DNA of 40,591 nucleotides, taken from an uncultured Ruminococcus sp. (GTDB lineage: Bacteria > Bacillota > Clostridia > Oscillospirales > Ruminococcaceae). The stretch is taken from NCBI GenBank assembly GCA_902776945.1, contig CACYSH010000006.1, positions 1 to 40,591 on the forward strand, given 5' to 3'. The translations under genes were made by a program, and so were the position numbers. Positions 1 through 9,000 of the stretch are shown one piece after another; the first letter of the stretch is position 1; each line of letters begins with the position of its first letter. The notes below the pieces were generated by a model. The model was not told where the DNA came from. It searched no databases and was given only the letters and a program-made list of their open reading frames with translations.

Positions 1-111
1 CTTATCACCCTTCATCAGCATAAGTGTGAAACAATAATTAAACAACGAAAAGTATTGCAGCAATACTTATTGAATGGAATTGTGCGAGTCACAAAAGACA
101 ATAATATATAG
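1..111 (+). CDS. hsdS: Type I restriction specificity subunit HsdS, C-terminal fragment (partial)
   Basis: The frame is open from the first base to a TAG at 109-111 and gives 36 residues, beginning LITLHQHK and ending in LLNGIVRV plus a short polar tail. The pattern Leu-Ile-x-Leu-His-Gln followed by a basic helix and a Leu-Leu pair is typical of the final helix of HsdS, the subunit that reads the DNA target in type I restriction-modification enzymes. The stop lies 12 bases before hsdR, as expected for one operon. The rest of hsdS, and presumably hsdM, would lie outside the window. The call rests on a short fragment plus context; a methyltransferase C-terminus is the alternative. Confidence 0.6.
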   Translation, partial: LITLHQHKCETIIKQRKVLQQYLLNGIVRVTKDNNI

Positions 112-123
112 TGAGGGATTATT

Positions 124-3100
124 ATGCCGGATCCTAATATATTTAACGAACGCCCGGAATGTCAGAACAGAGTTATTTCTTTTCTGCAAAAAATGGGCTA
201 TGAATATGTTTCAAGAAGCGAAGCAGAACAAAAACGAGGCAGCTTGTCCAAAGTGATCTTTATGGATGAGCTTATCCGTTTTTTAAATAAGCAGACATAT
301 AAGTATAAAGATTTTGAGCTCAACTTTTCGGGCGAGTCTGTTCAGCGTGCAATTACTGCATTGGACGCTTCGTTGCTGCAAGGTCTTTCTATGGCAAGTA
401 AGGAGATATATAATCTTCTTACGCTTGGAATCAGCGTCGAAGAAAATGTAGTGATCGATAAAGATATTCCTGTTCGACAGTCTTTTGATCTTTCGTACAT
501 AGACTTTGAACACCCTGCAAACAATATCTGGCAGGTCACAGAAGAATTCAGTGTAGAACGGTCAAATGGTCAGTATGCAAGACCTGATGTTGTAATTATG
601 GTCAACGGTATCCCTCTTGCAGTTATCGAATGTAAAAAATCCAGTATCGACGTGAAAGAAGGCGTTCTGCAAAACGTCAGAAATATGGGACCGAATTATA
701 TTCCAAATCTCTTTAAATATTCGCAGATTGTTATATCCATGAATCCAAACAAAGTAGTTTACGGAACTTGCGGAACAAGCGCGGACTACTTTGTAGAATG
801 GCGTGAAGATGATGTAGAATGGCAGGAAGAAATATGCAAACGTTGTTCGCCCGACGGTAATATAATAGAGCAGGATCGTGCGGTTGTTTCATTGCTTGAG
901 AAGAAGAGATTTCTGACATTGATTCATGATTATATTCTATACGACAGCAATATTAAGAAAATTTGCCGTCATCAGCAGTTTTTTGCCGTAGAACGCGCTA
1001 TCAAAAGGATCAGCGGTGAAGACGGCAAGAATACTACAGGCGGTGTTATTTGGCATACTCAGGGTAGTGGAAAATCACTGACTATGGTTATGCTTGTAAA
1101 AAAAATACAATATATAAAAGCCAAAGAGAATCCGCGATTTGTTATTGTTACGGATAGAGTTAGCCTTGATAAGCAAATTCGTGATAATTTTGCAAATTCA
1201 CAGATGGCTCCTGTACGTGCAGCAACCGGAAAAGGGTTGAAGACCATTCTTCAAGACAAGAGCAATTTAATTGTAACAACGCTTATCAACAAGTTTGAAA
1301 CGGTATGTAAGAATCATTATCTTGAAAAGAACAGCGAAAAGATCTATGTGTTAATAGATGAGGCACACCGTTCTCAGTACAGTACAATGTATAATTATAT
1401 GCGTGAGGTATTACCAAATGCAACACTAATTGCTTTTACCGGAACTCCTTTAATTTTAAAATCCAAGCGTAATACTTATAAAAAATTTGGTGATCCTATC
1501 CATAATTATACTATGAAACGTTCTATAGAAGATAAGATCACCGTTCCACTTGTGTATGAGGGCAGAAAGGTTAAGCAAAACGAGCCTTCAGATACAATTG
1601 ATGCATATTTTGAAAGTCTGACAGAAAATCTTCCGGAAGAAATAAAAAAGAAATTAAAAAGCAAATATAGCAAATGGTCAAAGCTTGCGGGAGTAAGCAG
1701 CAGAATCAATTTAGTCGCTTTCGATATCTATGATCATTTTATCAATTACTGCTTGCCAAAAGGATTGAAAGCAATGGTTGTTTGTTCTTCAAGAGCAACC
1801 GCAGTTGATGTATTCAAAATTATCTCATCTTTACCCGGAGGGAAAGTTAATCCCCGTGTCGTTATCACTTTTAGTGATAAACGAGAAGGTGATGATGATG
1901 ATATTACAACAGCATCAATTAAAAAAATCATTGACTACCATAATAAATATGTTAAACCATTGTTCGGCGATAATGATGAAAAATACACTGATTCCGTGTG
2001 TGATGATTTTAAAAATCCGGACGGAGATATTAATATGCTTATTGTTAAGGATATGTTATTGACAGGATTCGATGCACCAATCGCCGGAGTATTGTATGTT
2101 GATAAAACTCTTCAAGAACATAATTTACTGCAAGCTATTGCAAGAGTAAACCGTGTTTACAAAGGCAAGGATTTTGGACTAATAGTGGATTATTGGGGGA
2201 TTTTCAAAAATTTAAGAACGGCAGTCGATTTGTATGACGATGCAGAATCATCCATGAACTCCTATGATCCTATAGATATTGAGGATGCTATCCTTGGTCC
2301 TATAGATGAAAAGAATAAACTTGAAAAAGCTCATAAAGATTTACTTGATATGTTCTTGGGATTTGATAACAACACTTCTTCTGATGAATGGCAAAAAAGT
2401 CTTGAGAATGAAATAAAGAGAAACGAATTTTATGCCAAATTGAAAGATTATGCCAATTTACTCAACCTTGCTTTGACAGATCGTGATATTTATGTTGCAA
2501 TCGGGTTAGATAAAATAGAAGAATACCGAAGAGATTATTATTTCTTTGACAAACTGCGTCAAAGTGTAATTGAACGCTTTGATAACGAAATTGATTTGTC
2601 AAAGTATGAATCCGGAATAAAAAATCTTCTTGATACATTTGTTACCGCAACTGATGTATATCAAATAATTAAGCCTGTTTCAATAACGGACAAGGTTGCT
2701 ATGGCAAAGCTACTTAGTTCAGATGATCCGCTAAATATAAAAGCAGATAAAATCAAGACAAGAATAGAATCCGAACTGAAGCAAGTCAGATACGAGGATC
2801 CTCTATTATTTGAAGAATTCTCTGAAAAAATCAAAAAAACCTTGGCAGAATATGATGAAAGCAGAGATGCTGATAAATATTTTAATAGTATGGAAGCAAT
2901 GGCTGATGATTTTCGAAATGGGAGATTATCAAGAGATTATCCATCTTCAATTGTGAATGATAGTGATACAAAAGCTTTTTATGGAGCTATAATTACTATT
3001 CTTCGCAAAAAAACAGATTTACGTTTATCAGATCAAGTTGAGAATAAAATAGCTGAGTATTCCAAGAAAATTACAACCGCTATATCTAATTGTGCCAAAA

Positions 3101-3267
3101 GAGATTGGAAACATAACGAAGTAGTTCATAAGCAGATACATCGTTCATTGGATGATTGTTTGTTCGAGATGTTTGATGAAATAGGATATGAGATCAATAA
3201 TTCAAACATAGATATTCTTGACTTGATAATTGATGAAATAATGAAAGCGGCGGTTGCAAGATACTAA
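124..3267 (+). CDS. hsdR: Type I restriction enzyme R subunit (HsdR), SF2 translocase-nuclease
   Basis: This is the motor and nuclease subunit of a type I restriction-modification system. It translocates unmodified DNA using ATP and cuts it at a distance, in complex with HsdM and HsdS. At 1047 residues it has full family length. The N-terminal PD-(D/E)xK nuclease is visible as D155 ... E169-C-K171. The SF2 motor shows a Walker A with K317 (GSGKS), a DEAH box at 412-415, an FTGTP motif and a motif VI arginine segment (AIARVNRV). The long helical C-terminus would contact HsdM/HsdS. A GAGGG ribosome binding site sits just before the ATG. It follows the HsdS fragment and overlaps the peptidase gene by one base. 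Codon use is AT-rich, unlike genes after 6000. No frameshift or missing catalytic residue was seen. Confidence 0.95.
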   Translation: MPDPNIFNERPECQNRVISFLQKMGYEYVSRSEAEQKRGSLSKVIFMDELIRFLNKQTYKYKDFELNFSGESVQRAITALDASLLQGLSMASKEIYNLLTLGISVEENVVIDKDIPVRQSFDLSYIDFEHPANNIWQVTEEFSVERSNGQYARPDVVIMVNGIPLAVIECKKSSIDVKEGVLQNVRNMGPNYIPNLFKYSQIVISMNPNKVVYGTCGTSADYFVEWREDDVEWQEEICKRCSPDGNIIEQDRAVVSLLEKKRFLTLIHDYILYDSNIKKICRHQQFFAVERAIKRISGEDGKNTTGGVIWHTQGSGKSLTMVMLVKKIQYIKAKENPRFVIVTDRVSLDKQIRDNFANSQMAPVRAATGKGLKTILQDKSNLIVTTLINKFETVCKNHYLEKNSEKIYVLIDEAHRSQYSTMYNYMREVLPNATLIAFTGTPLILKSKRNTYKKFGDPIHNYTMKRSIEDKITVPLVYEGRKVKQNEPSDTIDAYFESLTENLPEEIKKKLKSKYSKWSKLAGVSSRINLVAFDIYDHFINYCLPKGLKAMVVCSSRATAVDVFKIISSLPGGKVNPRVVITFSDKREGDDDDITTASIKKIIDYHNKYVKPLFGDNDEKYTDSVCDDFKNPDGDINMLIVKDMLLTGFDAPIAGVLYVDKTLQEHNLLQAIARVNRVYKGKDFGLIVDYWGIFKNLRTAVDLYDDAESSMNSYDPIDIEDAILGPIDEKNKLEKAHKDLLDMFLGFDNNTSSDEWQKSLENEIKRNEFYAKLKDYANLLNLALTDRDIYVAIGLDKIEEYRRDYYFFDKLRQSVIERFDNEIDLSKYESGIKNLLDTFVTATDVYQIIKPVSITDKVAMAKLLSSDDPLNIKADKIKTRIESELKQVRYEDPLLFEEFSEKIKKTLAEYDESRDADKYFNSMEAMADDFRNGRLSRDYPSSIVNDSDTKAFYGAIITILRKKTDLRLSDQVENKIAEYSKKITTAISNCAKRDWKHNEVVHKQIHRSLDDCLFEMFDEIGYEINNSNIDILDLIIDEIMKAAVARY

Positions 3268-3995
3268 TGGAGAAAATTGAAATATATTTAGGAGCAATTA
3301 ACGGTACAGTTACTGTTCAATTACTTCGAAAAAAAATAAAAAATATTCATCTTAAGGTGTTTAGATCATTGGATGTTATTTTATCTGTTCCGGAACAAGT
3401 ATCTGCTGAATGGATTGATGATTTTCTTTTAAGTCATAAAGAGTGGATTGATGATCAAATAACAAAGTATAAAAAAGCTAGCGGTTTTAATAACTTAGCA
3501 GAAATAAAAAATGGTTCATCGACTTTGTTTCTTGGTAAGGATATGCGAATATATATAGAAGCATCAGTAAATAATTATATTGAAATTGATGAAAATAGAA
3601 TTAATATGTATATAACTGATCAGACAGATGAACGGCTAATTCAAAGTGTATTCAGCAAATGGTGGAGAAAAACTGCTTTTAAAGTATATCAGCAAGAAAT
3701 AGATTACTACTATAATACTGTTATTCGCAAATATGGAATAGATAAGCCCATACTCTCAATAAAAAAAATGAAAACGTTATGGGGAAGCTGTACATATAAA
3801 AAGAATAAGATTACCTTAAATGAGTACTTATTAAAAGCGAATGTCCGATGTATTCAATATGTAGTTTTGCATGAATTGACTCACCTGCTGTACCCAAATC
3901 ACAATTCAGATTTTTACGATTTTTTGACAATTCATATGCCAGATTGGATAGAAAGAAAAAAGCAACTTGATAACGAAGTGGTACAAAGTTTGTAG
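3267..3995 (+). CDS. YgjP-like zinc metallopeptidase (M48/DUF45 family) linked to type I R-M
   Basis: The 242-residue protein carries the zinc motif H202-E-L-T-H206 with a third ligand at H212 (NH-x-x-x-F context). It also has the WGSC and L-N-E-Y-L signatures that mark the YgjP-like (DUF45, SprT-like) family. The ATG shares its first base with the last base of the hsdR stop, so the two are almost certainly translationally coupled. Genes of this family are often found directly after hsdR in Firmicutes type I loci. The role there is not established; processing or turnover of the restriction subunit is a guess. The fold and metal site are well supported, but the substrate is unknown. Confidence 0.85.
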   Translation: MEKIEIYLGAINGTVTVQLLRKKIKNIHLKVFRSLDVILSVPEQVSAEWIDDFLLSHKEWIDDQITKYKKASGFNNLAEIKNGSSTLFLGKDMRIYIEASVNNYIEIDENRINMYITDQTDERLIQSVFSKWWRKTAFKVYQQEIDYYYNTVIRKYGIDKPILSIKKMKTLWGSCTYKKNKITLNEYLLKANVRCIQYVVLHELTHLLYPNHNSDFYDFLTIHMPDWIERKKQLDNEVVQSL

Positions 3996-4056
3996 ATATA
4001 ATGGATTACGTCAGCATATTAGTCAATATAAACTGTGCAAGAATATATTAATTCGA

Positions 4057-4085
4057 TTGACTTTGTTCGTAAATTATGTTATAAT
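4057..4085 (+). promoter_or_regulatory. Sigma-A promoter of the ATPase/TOPRIM pair
   Basis: TTGACT at 4057-4062 and a perfect TATAAT at 4080-4085 are separated by exactly 17 bases. The predicted start is near 4092, followed by a leader of about 75 bases that ends in a strong GGAGGGGG ribosome binding site at 4153-4160. It makes the pair independent of the hsdR operon. Confidence 0.8.
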
Positions 4086-4169
4086 ATTGTGTAATATAAT
4101 AGAATACTCTATATTTTAATTTACTTTAAGTCTTCTTAATCAGTATTTGATTGGAGGGGGTAATACAAT

Positions 4170-5222
4170 ATGATTACTGAAATTTCTATAAAGAACTTTA
4201 AGGTTCTCAAAAACATTGAATTAAATAATTTAAAAAGAATCACCCTTGTTTCAGGAAGAAACAATATTGGTAAAAGCACTTTGCTTGAAGCAATTTTCTT
4301 ATATATGGATCATTCATCTGGTGAGTCATTTGGAAAACTCACAAGCTTTCGTGGTACCTCAGGAAATACTGCAGAAAACCTGTGGGAACCGTTATTTTAT
4401 CAGATGGATACAGATACCTGCATTCAAATAAAAGTCAATAATGACAATTTGGTTGGGGCATTACAGTATAAGCGTGATAATAACTATCTCCCATCGAATA
4501 TTAGCGGTATGTCTGAGGATATTCTTGCACAATTTCGTATGAACACAAAGGAATCATACTCGCTATGCTATTCTTATGTGGAAAATGGCTATAGCGAAGA
4601 CGGACATTTTTCTTTAAATGGCAGTAGCATACTAAGGGATATTAAAACATCACTTCCCGGTAATGAAATAAAGTTAATGAAACCTACTCAATATAAAGTC
4701 TATTTTCGTGATTTTTTAACTATTGTTAATGAATTAGGAAAAATAGAATTATCTGGGGAAAAAAGTATACTCATTAAGGCACTACAGGAAATGGATCCAT
4801 TAATTGAGGATATTGTTACTTTATCTGTTCAAGGTATAATACAATTATACATTCGCATTTCCGGGAAGCTTATGCCCTTACAGTATGCTGGAGATGGTAT
4901 AGTAAAAATATTAAGTATTTGTTTATCCATTATGAGGAGAAAAGGTGGTATCGTTCTGATAGATGAATTAGAGAATGGTCTTCACTATTCCATGTATGGG
5001 AAACTGTGGAAAATGATAGATCACATCAGTAAACGTTCCAGTTGCCAAGTGATTGCTACAACTCATAGTTATGAATTGATTTCAAGTGTTAGAAATAGCA
5101 TTAATAATACAGATGATTTTTGTTATAATCGTATCGGAAAAAACAAAGATAGAATCGTTTCATATAGGTATGATTACTCAATGCTTGATGCCGCATTAGA
5201 AGCTGAAATGGAGGTGCGGTAA
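4170..5222 (+). CDS. AAA/ABC-type ATPase (AAA_15/AAA_21), PARIS/OLD-like defence ATPase
   Basis: This 350-residue protein is an SMC/ABC-class ATPase. It begins with the family's I-x-I-K-N-F-K strand, followed by Walker A G29-R-N-N-I-G-K35-S-T. Near the C-terminus it has the Walker B D265-E266-L-E-N-G-L-H segment and a switch histidine H299 (ATTHS). This arrangement matches AAA_15/AAA_21 proteins that work with TOPRIM partners in anti-phage systems such as PARIS (AriA) and the OLD family, where the ATPase is thought to sense the phage and hold or release the toxic partner. No TOPRIM domain is fused to it; the separate gene that follows supplies one, overlapping by one base. It has its own strong promoter and ribosome binding site. 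The ATPase call is firm; the defence role is inferred from the pair and the HsdR neighbour. Confidence 0.85.
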   Translation: MITEISIKNFKVLKNIELNNLKRITLVSGRNNIGKSTLLEAIFLYMDHSSGESFGKLTSFRGTSGNTAENLWEPLFYQMDTDTCIQIKVNNDNLVGALQYKRDNNYLPSNISGMSEDILAQFRMNTKESYSLCYSYVENGYSEDGHFSLNGSSILRDIKTSLPGNEIKLMKPTQYKVYFRDFLTIVNELGKIELSGEKSILIKALQEMDPLIEDIVTLSVQGIIQLYIRISGKLMPLQYAGDGIVKILSICLSIMRRKGGIVLIDELENGLHYSMYGKLWKMIDHISKRSSCQVIATTHSYELISSVRNSINNTDDFCYNRIGKNKDRIVSYRYDYSMLDAALEAEMEVR

Positions 5223-5887
5223 TGGCGATAGAGAAAAAACGAATAATGAAGCGATATATTCTACTATGTGAGGGAATAGATACAGTTAATTTCTTTCTTT
5301 ATTATCTAAATAGTAGTGAGCTTGCGGATGACAAAAGATTCAGTAATGATATACAGGCTTTGGATTTTGGAGGTATTAATAATCTTAGCAAGTATATTCT
5401 TAACTTAAAGAACATGGAAGGCTTCGATAATGTCAATAGAATAATGATAGTTCGTGATGCAGAAACAGATGCAGATGCGGCGGTTAAGATGATCAAAAAT
5501 GCTTTATTAGCTGCCGAACTTCCTATTCCATGCGATTGTAATGAATGGACTGATAATAGTGACGAATTAAAAATAGCTTTTACTTTAATGCCTTCTTGTA
5601 GTACCAACCCGGTTCAAGGAGCTATAGAAGATCTTTGCTGGAATATTTTGAGAAACAATATATCTGAAAAAATGCGAAAAGATGTTGAAGATTTTGTTTT
5701 GAAAATCAATAATGAGTACAACAGCATCGGATCTCATATGCATAAAAGTAGATTACATACTTGTTTTTCTATAAACAAAGATTTTATTTCCTTTAAAATT
5801 GGAGAAGCTGCGAAAGCAGGTGCTTTTGATTGGAAACACTCAGCATTAATACCATTGAAAGCTCTATTGAAAAAAGGTTTTGAATGA
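5222..5887 (+). CDS. DUF3226-type TOPRIM-like protein, effector partner of the ATPase
   Basis: The 221-residue protein opens with a hydrophobic strand ending in C-E17-G, the usual position of the TOPRIM glutamate. A second strand ends in R-D79-A-E-T-D83, the metal-binding acidic cluster. The middle G-A-I-E-D-L segment and the C-terminal G-x-A-A-K-A-G-A-F-D-W segment match my recollection of DUF3226, a family related to DUF4435 (the AriB effector of PARIS). The ATG overlaps the ATPase stop and the ribosome binding site GGAGG lies inside the ATPase gene, so the two are translationally coupled. By analogy it would be a nuclease released or activated on infection; this is inference. Family assignment was made by eye. 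Confidence 0.7.
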   Translation: MAIEKKRIMKRYILLCEGIDTVNFFLYYLNSSELADDKRFSNDIQALDFGGINNLSKYILNLKNMEGFDNVNRIMIVRDAETDADAAVKMIKNALLAAELPIPCDCNEWTDNSDELKIAFTLMPSCSTNPVQGAIEDLCWNILRNNISEKMRKDVEDFVLKINNEYNSIGSHMHKSRLHTCFSINKDFISFKIGEAAKAGAFDWKHSALIPLKALLKKGFE

Positions 5888-5958
5888 TTATACAGATACG
5901 AGCGCTGATGATCATAGTTATACGCTTTCTGGGAGAACAAAAAGCTAAGGAATAAGAG

Positions 5959-5991
5959 AGCCCATGTTTGCTTTCCCTGCAAACATGGGCT
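5959..5991 (+). terminator. Terminator of the ATPase/TOPRIM operon
   Basis: A perfect 12-base stem (5960-5971 with 5979-5990), extended by an A-T pair, encloses a 7-base loop and is followed by TTTATAA. It closes the AT-rich defence module just before the base composition changes. The symmetrical stem could also serve the opposite strand. Confidence 0.75.
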
Positions 5992-6074
5992 TTATAATCC
6001 GCTGTATTGTCTGTGTTGAAAAAAGCTTCTGTATTAGTGGTTGTCTCCCTTGACCCCGTTTCGCTACGCGGCTT

Positions 6075-9000
6075 TTATACTCCGCAAACTCTGTCGCCCT
6101 CTTCGGTCATCAATCCATGCTCACACGCATAATCAACCGCTTCCGACAATACCGGCTCATTCGCCGACGTTACCCTTGAATACCCGAACAGCCGCGCCGT
6201 CTCCCGCATGAGGTCGCCCCTCGTCATCGACACCTGCTCCGTCAGTATCAGCGCCGCAGCCGCCGCAAGTTCCTCCGTGCATATCTCGTCGGCGGGACGC
6301 TTAGTCCCCTCAAGCTCCGACGGCACCCGCACGCTGTTATAGCTCTCGGGACTTTGCCAAGCCGCCCACAAAAATTCCCTGCCGCCAGGCGTTTCGCGAA
6401 TCACAGCCCCTGCGAGCTTCACGCCCTCCAAAAACACCGTGTCCGCCTTGCTGCCGCCCCTCGTCAGCCCCCACGCCTGAAGTATTCGCTTCCTTACCGA
6501 CGCAAGGCTCACGGGCGCTTCGGCTTCAAGTATCCGGTTCACCTGTTCGGCGATCTTCTGCGGCGTTTCCGGCTGATAATATTCTTTCGAATCTCCCTGT
6601 GCGGGAACATTCCACACCGCGTATTTCTCGCAGCGGTCGGCGATAGGCGAAGGCTCCTCCTCGCGCTCAAAATCGAACATCTGTTTCTCAGCGGACTGCT
6701 CCTCCGGCGCGGTTTCAGGCTCGGCAGCAGGCTCCGGCGGACGGCGGTTGTCCTCAATAGCCTGCTCCGCCGCGAGCTTTACTTTTTCTACCACCTTGTC
6801 GCGGTCGGCAAGCCAGTCAAGCGCGTGAACCGTCACAAGCCGCCAGCCCAGACCTTTCAGCACCGACGGCTGAACAACGTTGCGATCGCGAGCGGTGGTG
6901 TTCTCCGCCTGCCGCCTGCCGTCGCAGATTATGCCTAACAGATAACGCCCTTTATCGTCGGGGTCAACTATTCCCGCGTCAATGCGGTAGCCCGAACAGC
7001 CTATCCCGCAGCGCGTTTCAAGCCCGAGCGCGTTAAGCCTTTCGGCAAGCTCTTCCATGAAACGGTCGGTATCATAGCTTTCGGCGGCGGAATTTACCGC
7101 CAGCGCCTGCCTGCCCTTCGCCGCAAATTCGAGGAATGCTTTAAGCTCCGCCACGCCCTCCGAGCGCGTGCGCGAAAGGTCTAACTGCTCGGGGCGCAGG
7201 GTCGAAAATACCTTCATCTCCTTACGCGCCCTCGACACGGCGACGTTCAGCCTTCGCCAGCCGCCGTCGCGGTTGAGCGGGCCGAAATTCATGGAGACTT
7301 TACCGTCCTTGTCGGGGCCGTAACCCACCGAGAAAAGAATAACATCGCGCTCGTCGCCCTGCACGTTTTCAAGATTTTTAATGATTATCGGCTCGTACAT
7401 GGAGACCGCCACCGCTTCAAGCGCGGGGTCGGCAATGAATGCCTCGCTGAGAAGGTCGTCTATCAGGTTCTGCTGAACCATACTGAACGTTACAACGCCT
7501 ATCGAATCGCCGCGCCGCGCCGGGTCGCGCAGACGTTCGCAAATTTCCGCGGCAACGGCTTCGGCTTCGGCGCGGTTCTGCTTGGTCTTGCCCTTGTCGT
7601 AAAAGCCGCCCGTGTTCACCCACGTTACCTTCGATTCAAGGTCGTCGGGCGAGGGGAATGTCAGCAGCTTGTTCTCATAGAAACGAACGTTCGAAAACGT
7701 GATAAGGCTCTCGTGGCGCGAACGGTAGTGCCAGAGCAGGTGCCGCGAGGGCATCGTGAGCGCAAGGCAGTCGTCCAGAACGCTTTCGAGGTCTTCCTTG
7801 TCAAAATTTTCCTCGTCGGTCTGATTCGCCGTGAAAAAACTCGTCGGCGGCAGCTGGCGCGGGTCGCCGACAACTATCACGCTGTCGCCGCGTGCAATGG
7901 CTCCCACGGCTTCGGCGGTCGGCAGCTGCGAGGCTTCGTCAAACACTACCATGTCAAATTTAGGGAACGCGGGGTCGATGTACTGCGCCACCGAGATCGG
8001 CGACATCAGCATACACGGGCATATCCGCCGCAGAAGATTCGGTATGCTGTCAAACAACTTGCGGATAGGCATATTCCGCCCGCCGCTGCGGATAGCCTTT
8101 TGCAGCACCGACACCTCCGACGAACCCGCGCCCGCACGAATGTTCGGGATATTCGCCGAAAGCCGTGCGTTAAGCTCCTGTATCGTCAGCAGCTCGAATG
8201 TTTTCAGGGTGTCGCGGTAGCGGGCAACTTCGTCCTCGAACTGCGCGTCGCTGAATGCGCCCGTCGCGGGGTCGGCACGGAACGCGCTGTCAATGACCGT
8301 GCGGTAAAGCACCGCGTCAAAGGCGGCGGGCAGCTTTTCGGCGGGGACTTTGCCGCTTAGATAAAGCTCCGCGATATTTTCCGCACCAAGGCTTTTCAGC
8401 TCGTCAAGGGAGCGCTGCAACGCCGAGCGCTCGCGCAGCCGCCCCGTCACGCGGCGCAGGCGGCTCGCTTCATTAATAATGTATTCGAACTGGTCGCCGC
8501 TCTTTTCCGCGCCCGAAAGATCGACGTATCTGCCAAATTCCCCTACCGCCTTGTCATACTCGCCGCGTGAGGCGCGTTCCTCAGCGTAAGCGGCGGTGTA
8601 TTCGGCGGCGAGGGCTTCGCCGTCAAGCCCCATTGCCTGTGCGCGTTCGTTCAGCGCCCTGCGGCTTTCGGCAAACGCCGCCAGCCGTTCTGTCTGCTCG
8701 TCAAGATTGTCCCGCGTGACCGTGCCGGGCGTTTTCGCGTGAATGTCAAGCTCTCCCGCTAACTTTTTCAGCCCGAAATACTTAGGCAGCGCCCATTTCT
8801 GCGCAGCGCGGCGAATATCGAGCCGGAAATTATCGACATCGAGCGCGAACACGGTCTTGTTATATATCTGCTCCAAAGCGGCACGTTCGTTCTCCACCTT
8901 TTCGCGCTCGGCAGAAAACGCCGCCGCTTCTTCGAGCAGTGCGGTAATGGTCTTGCCGCCGCGCCCGACGGTCTTCCGCAAAGCCGCCAGCTTGTCGCAG

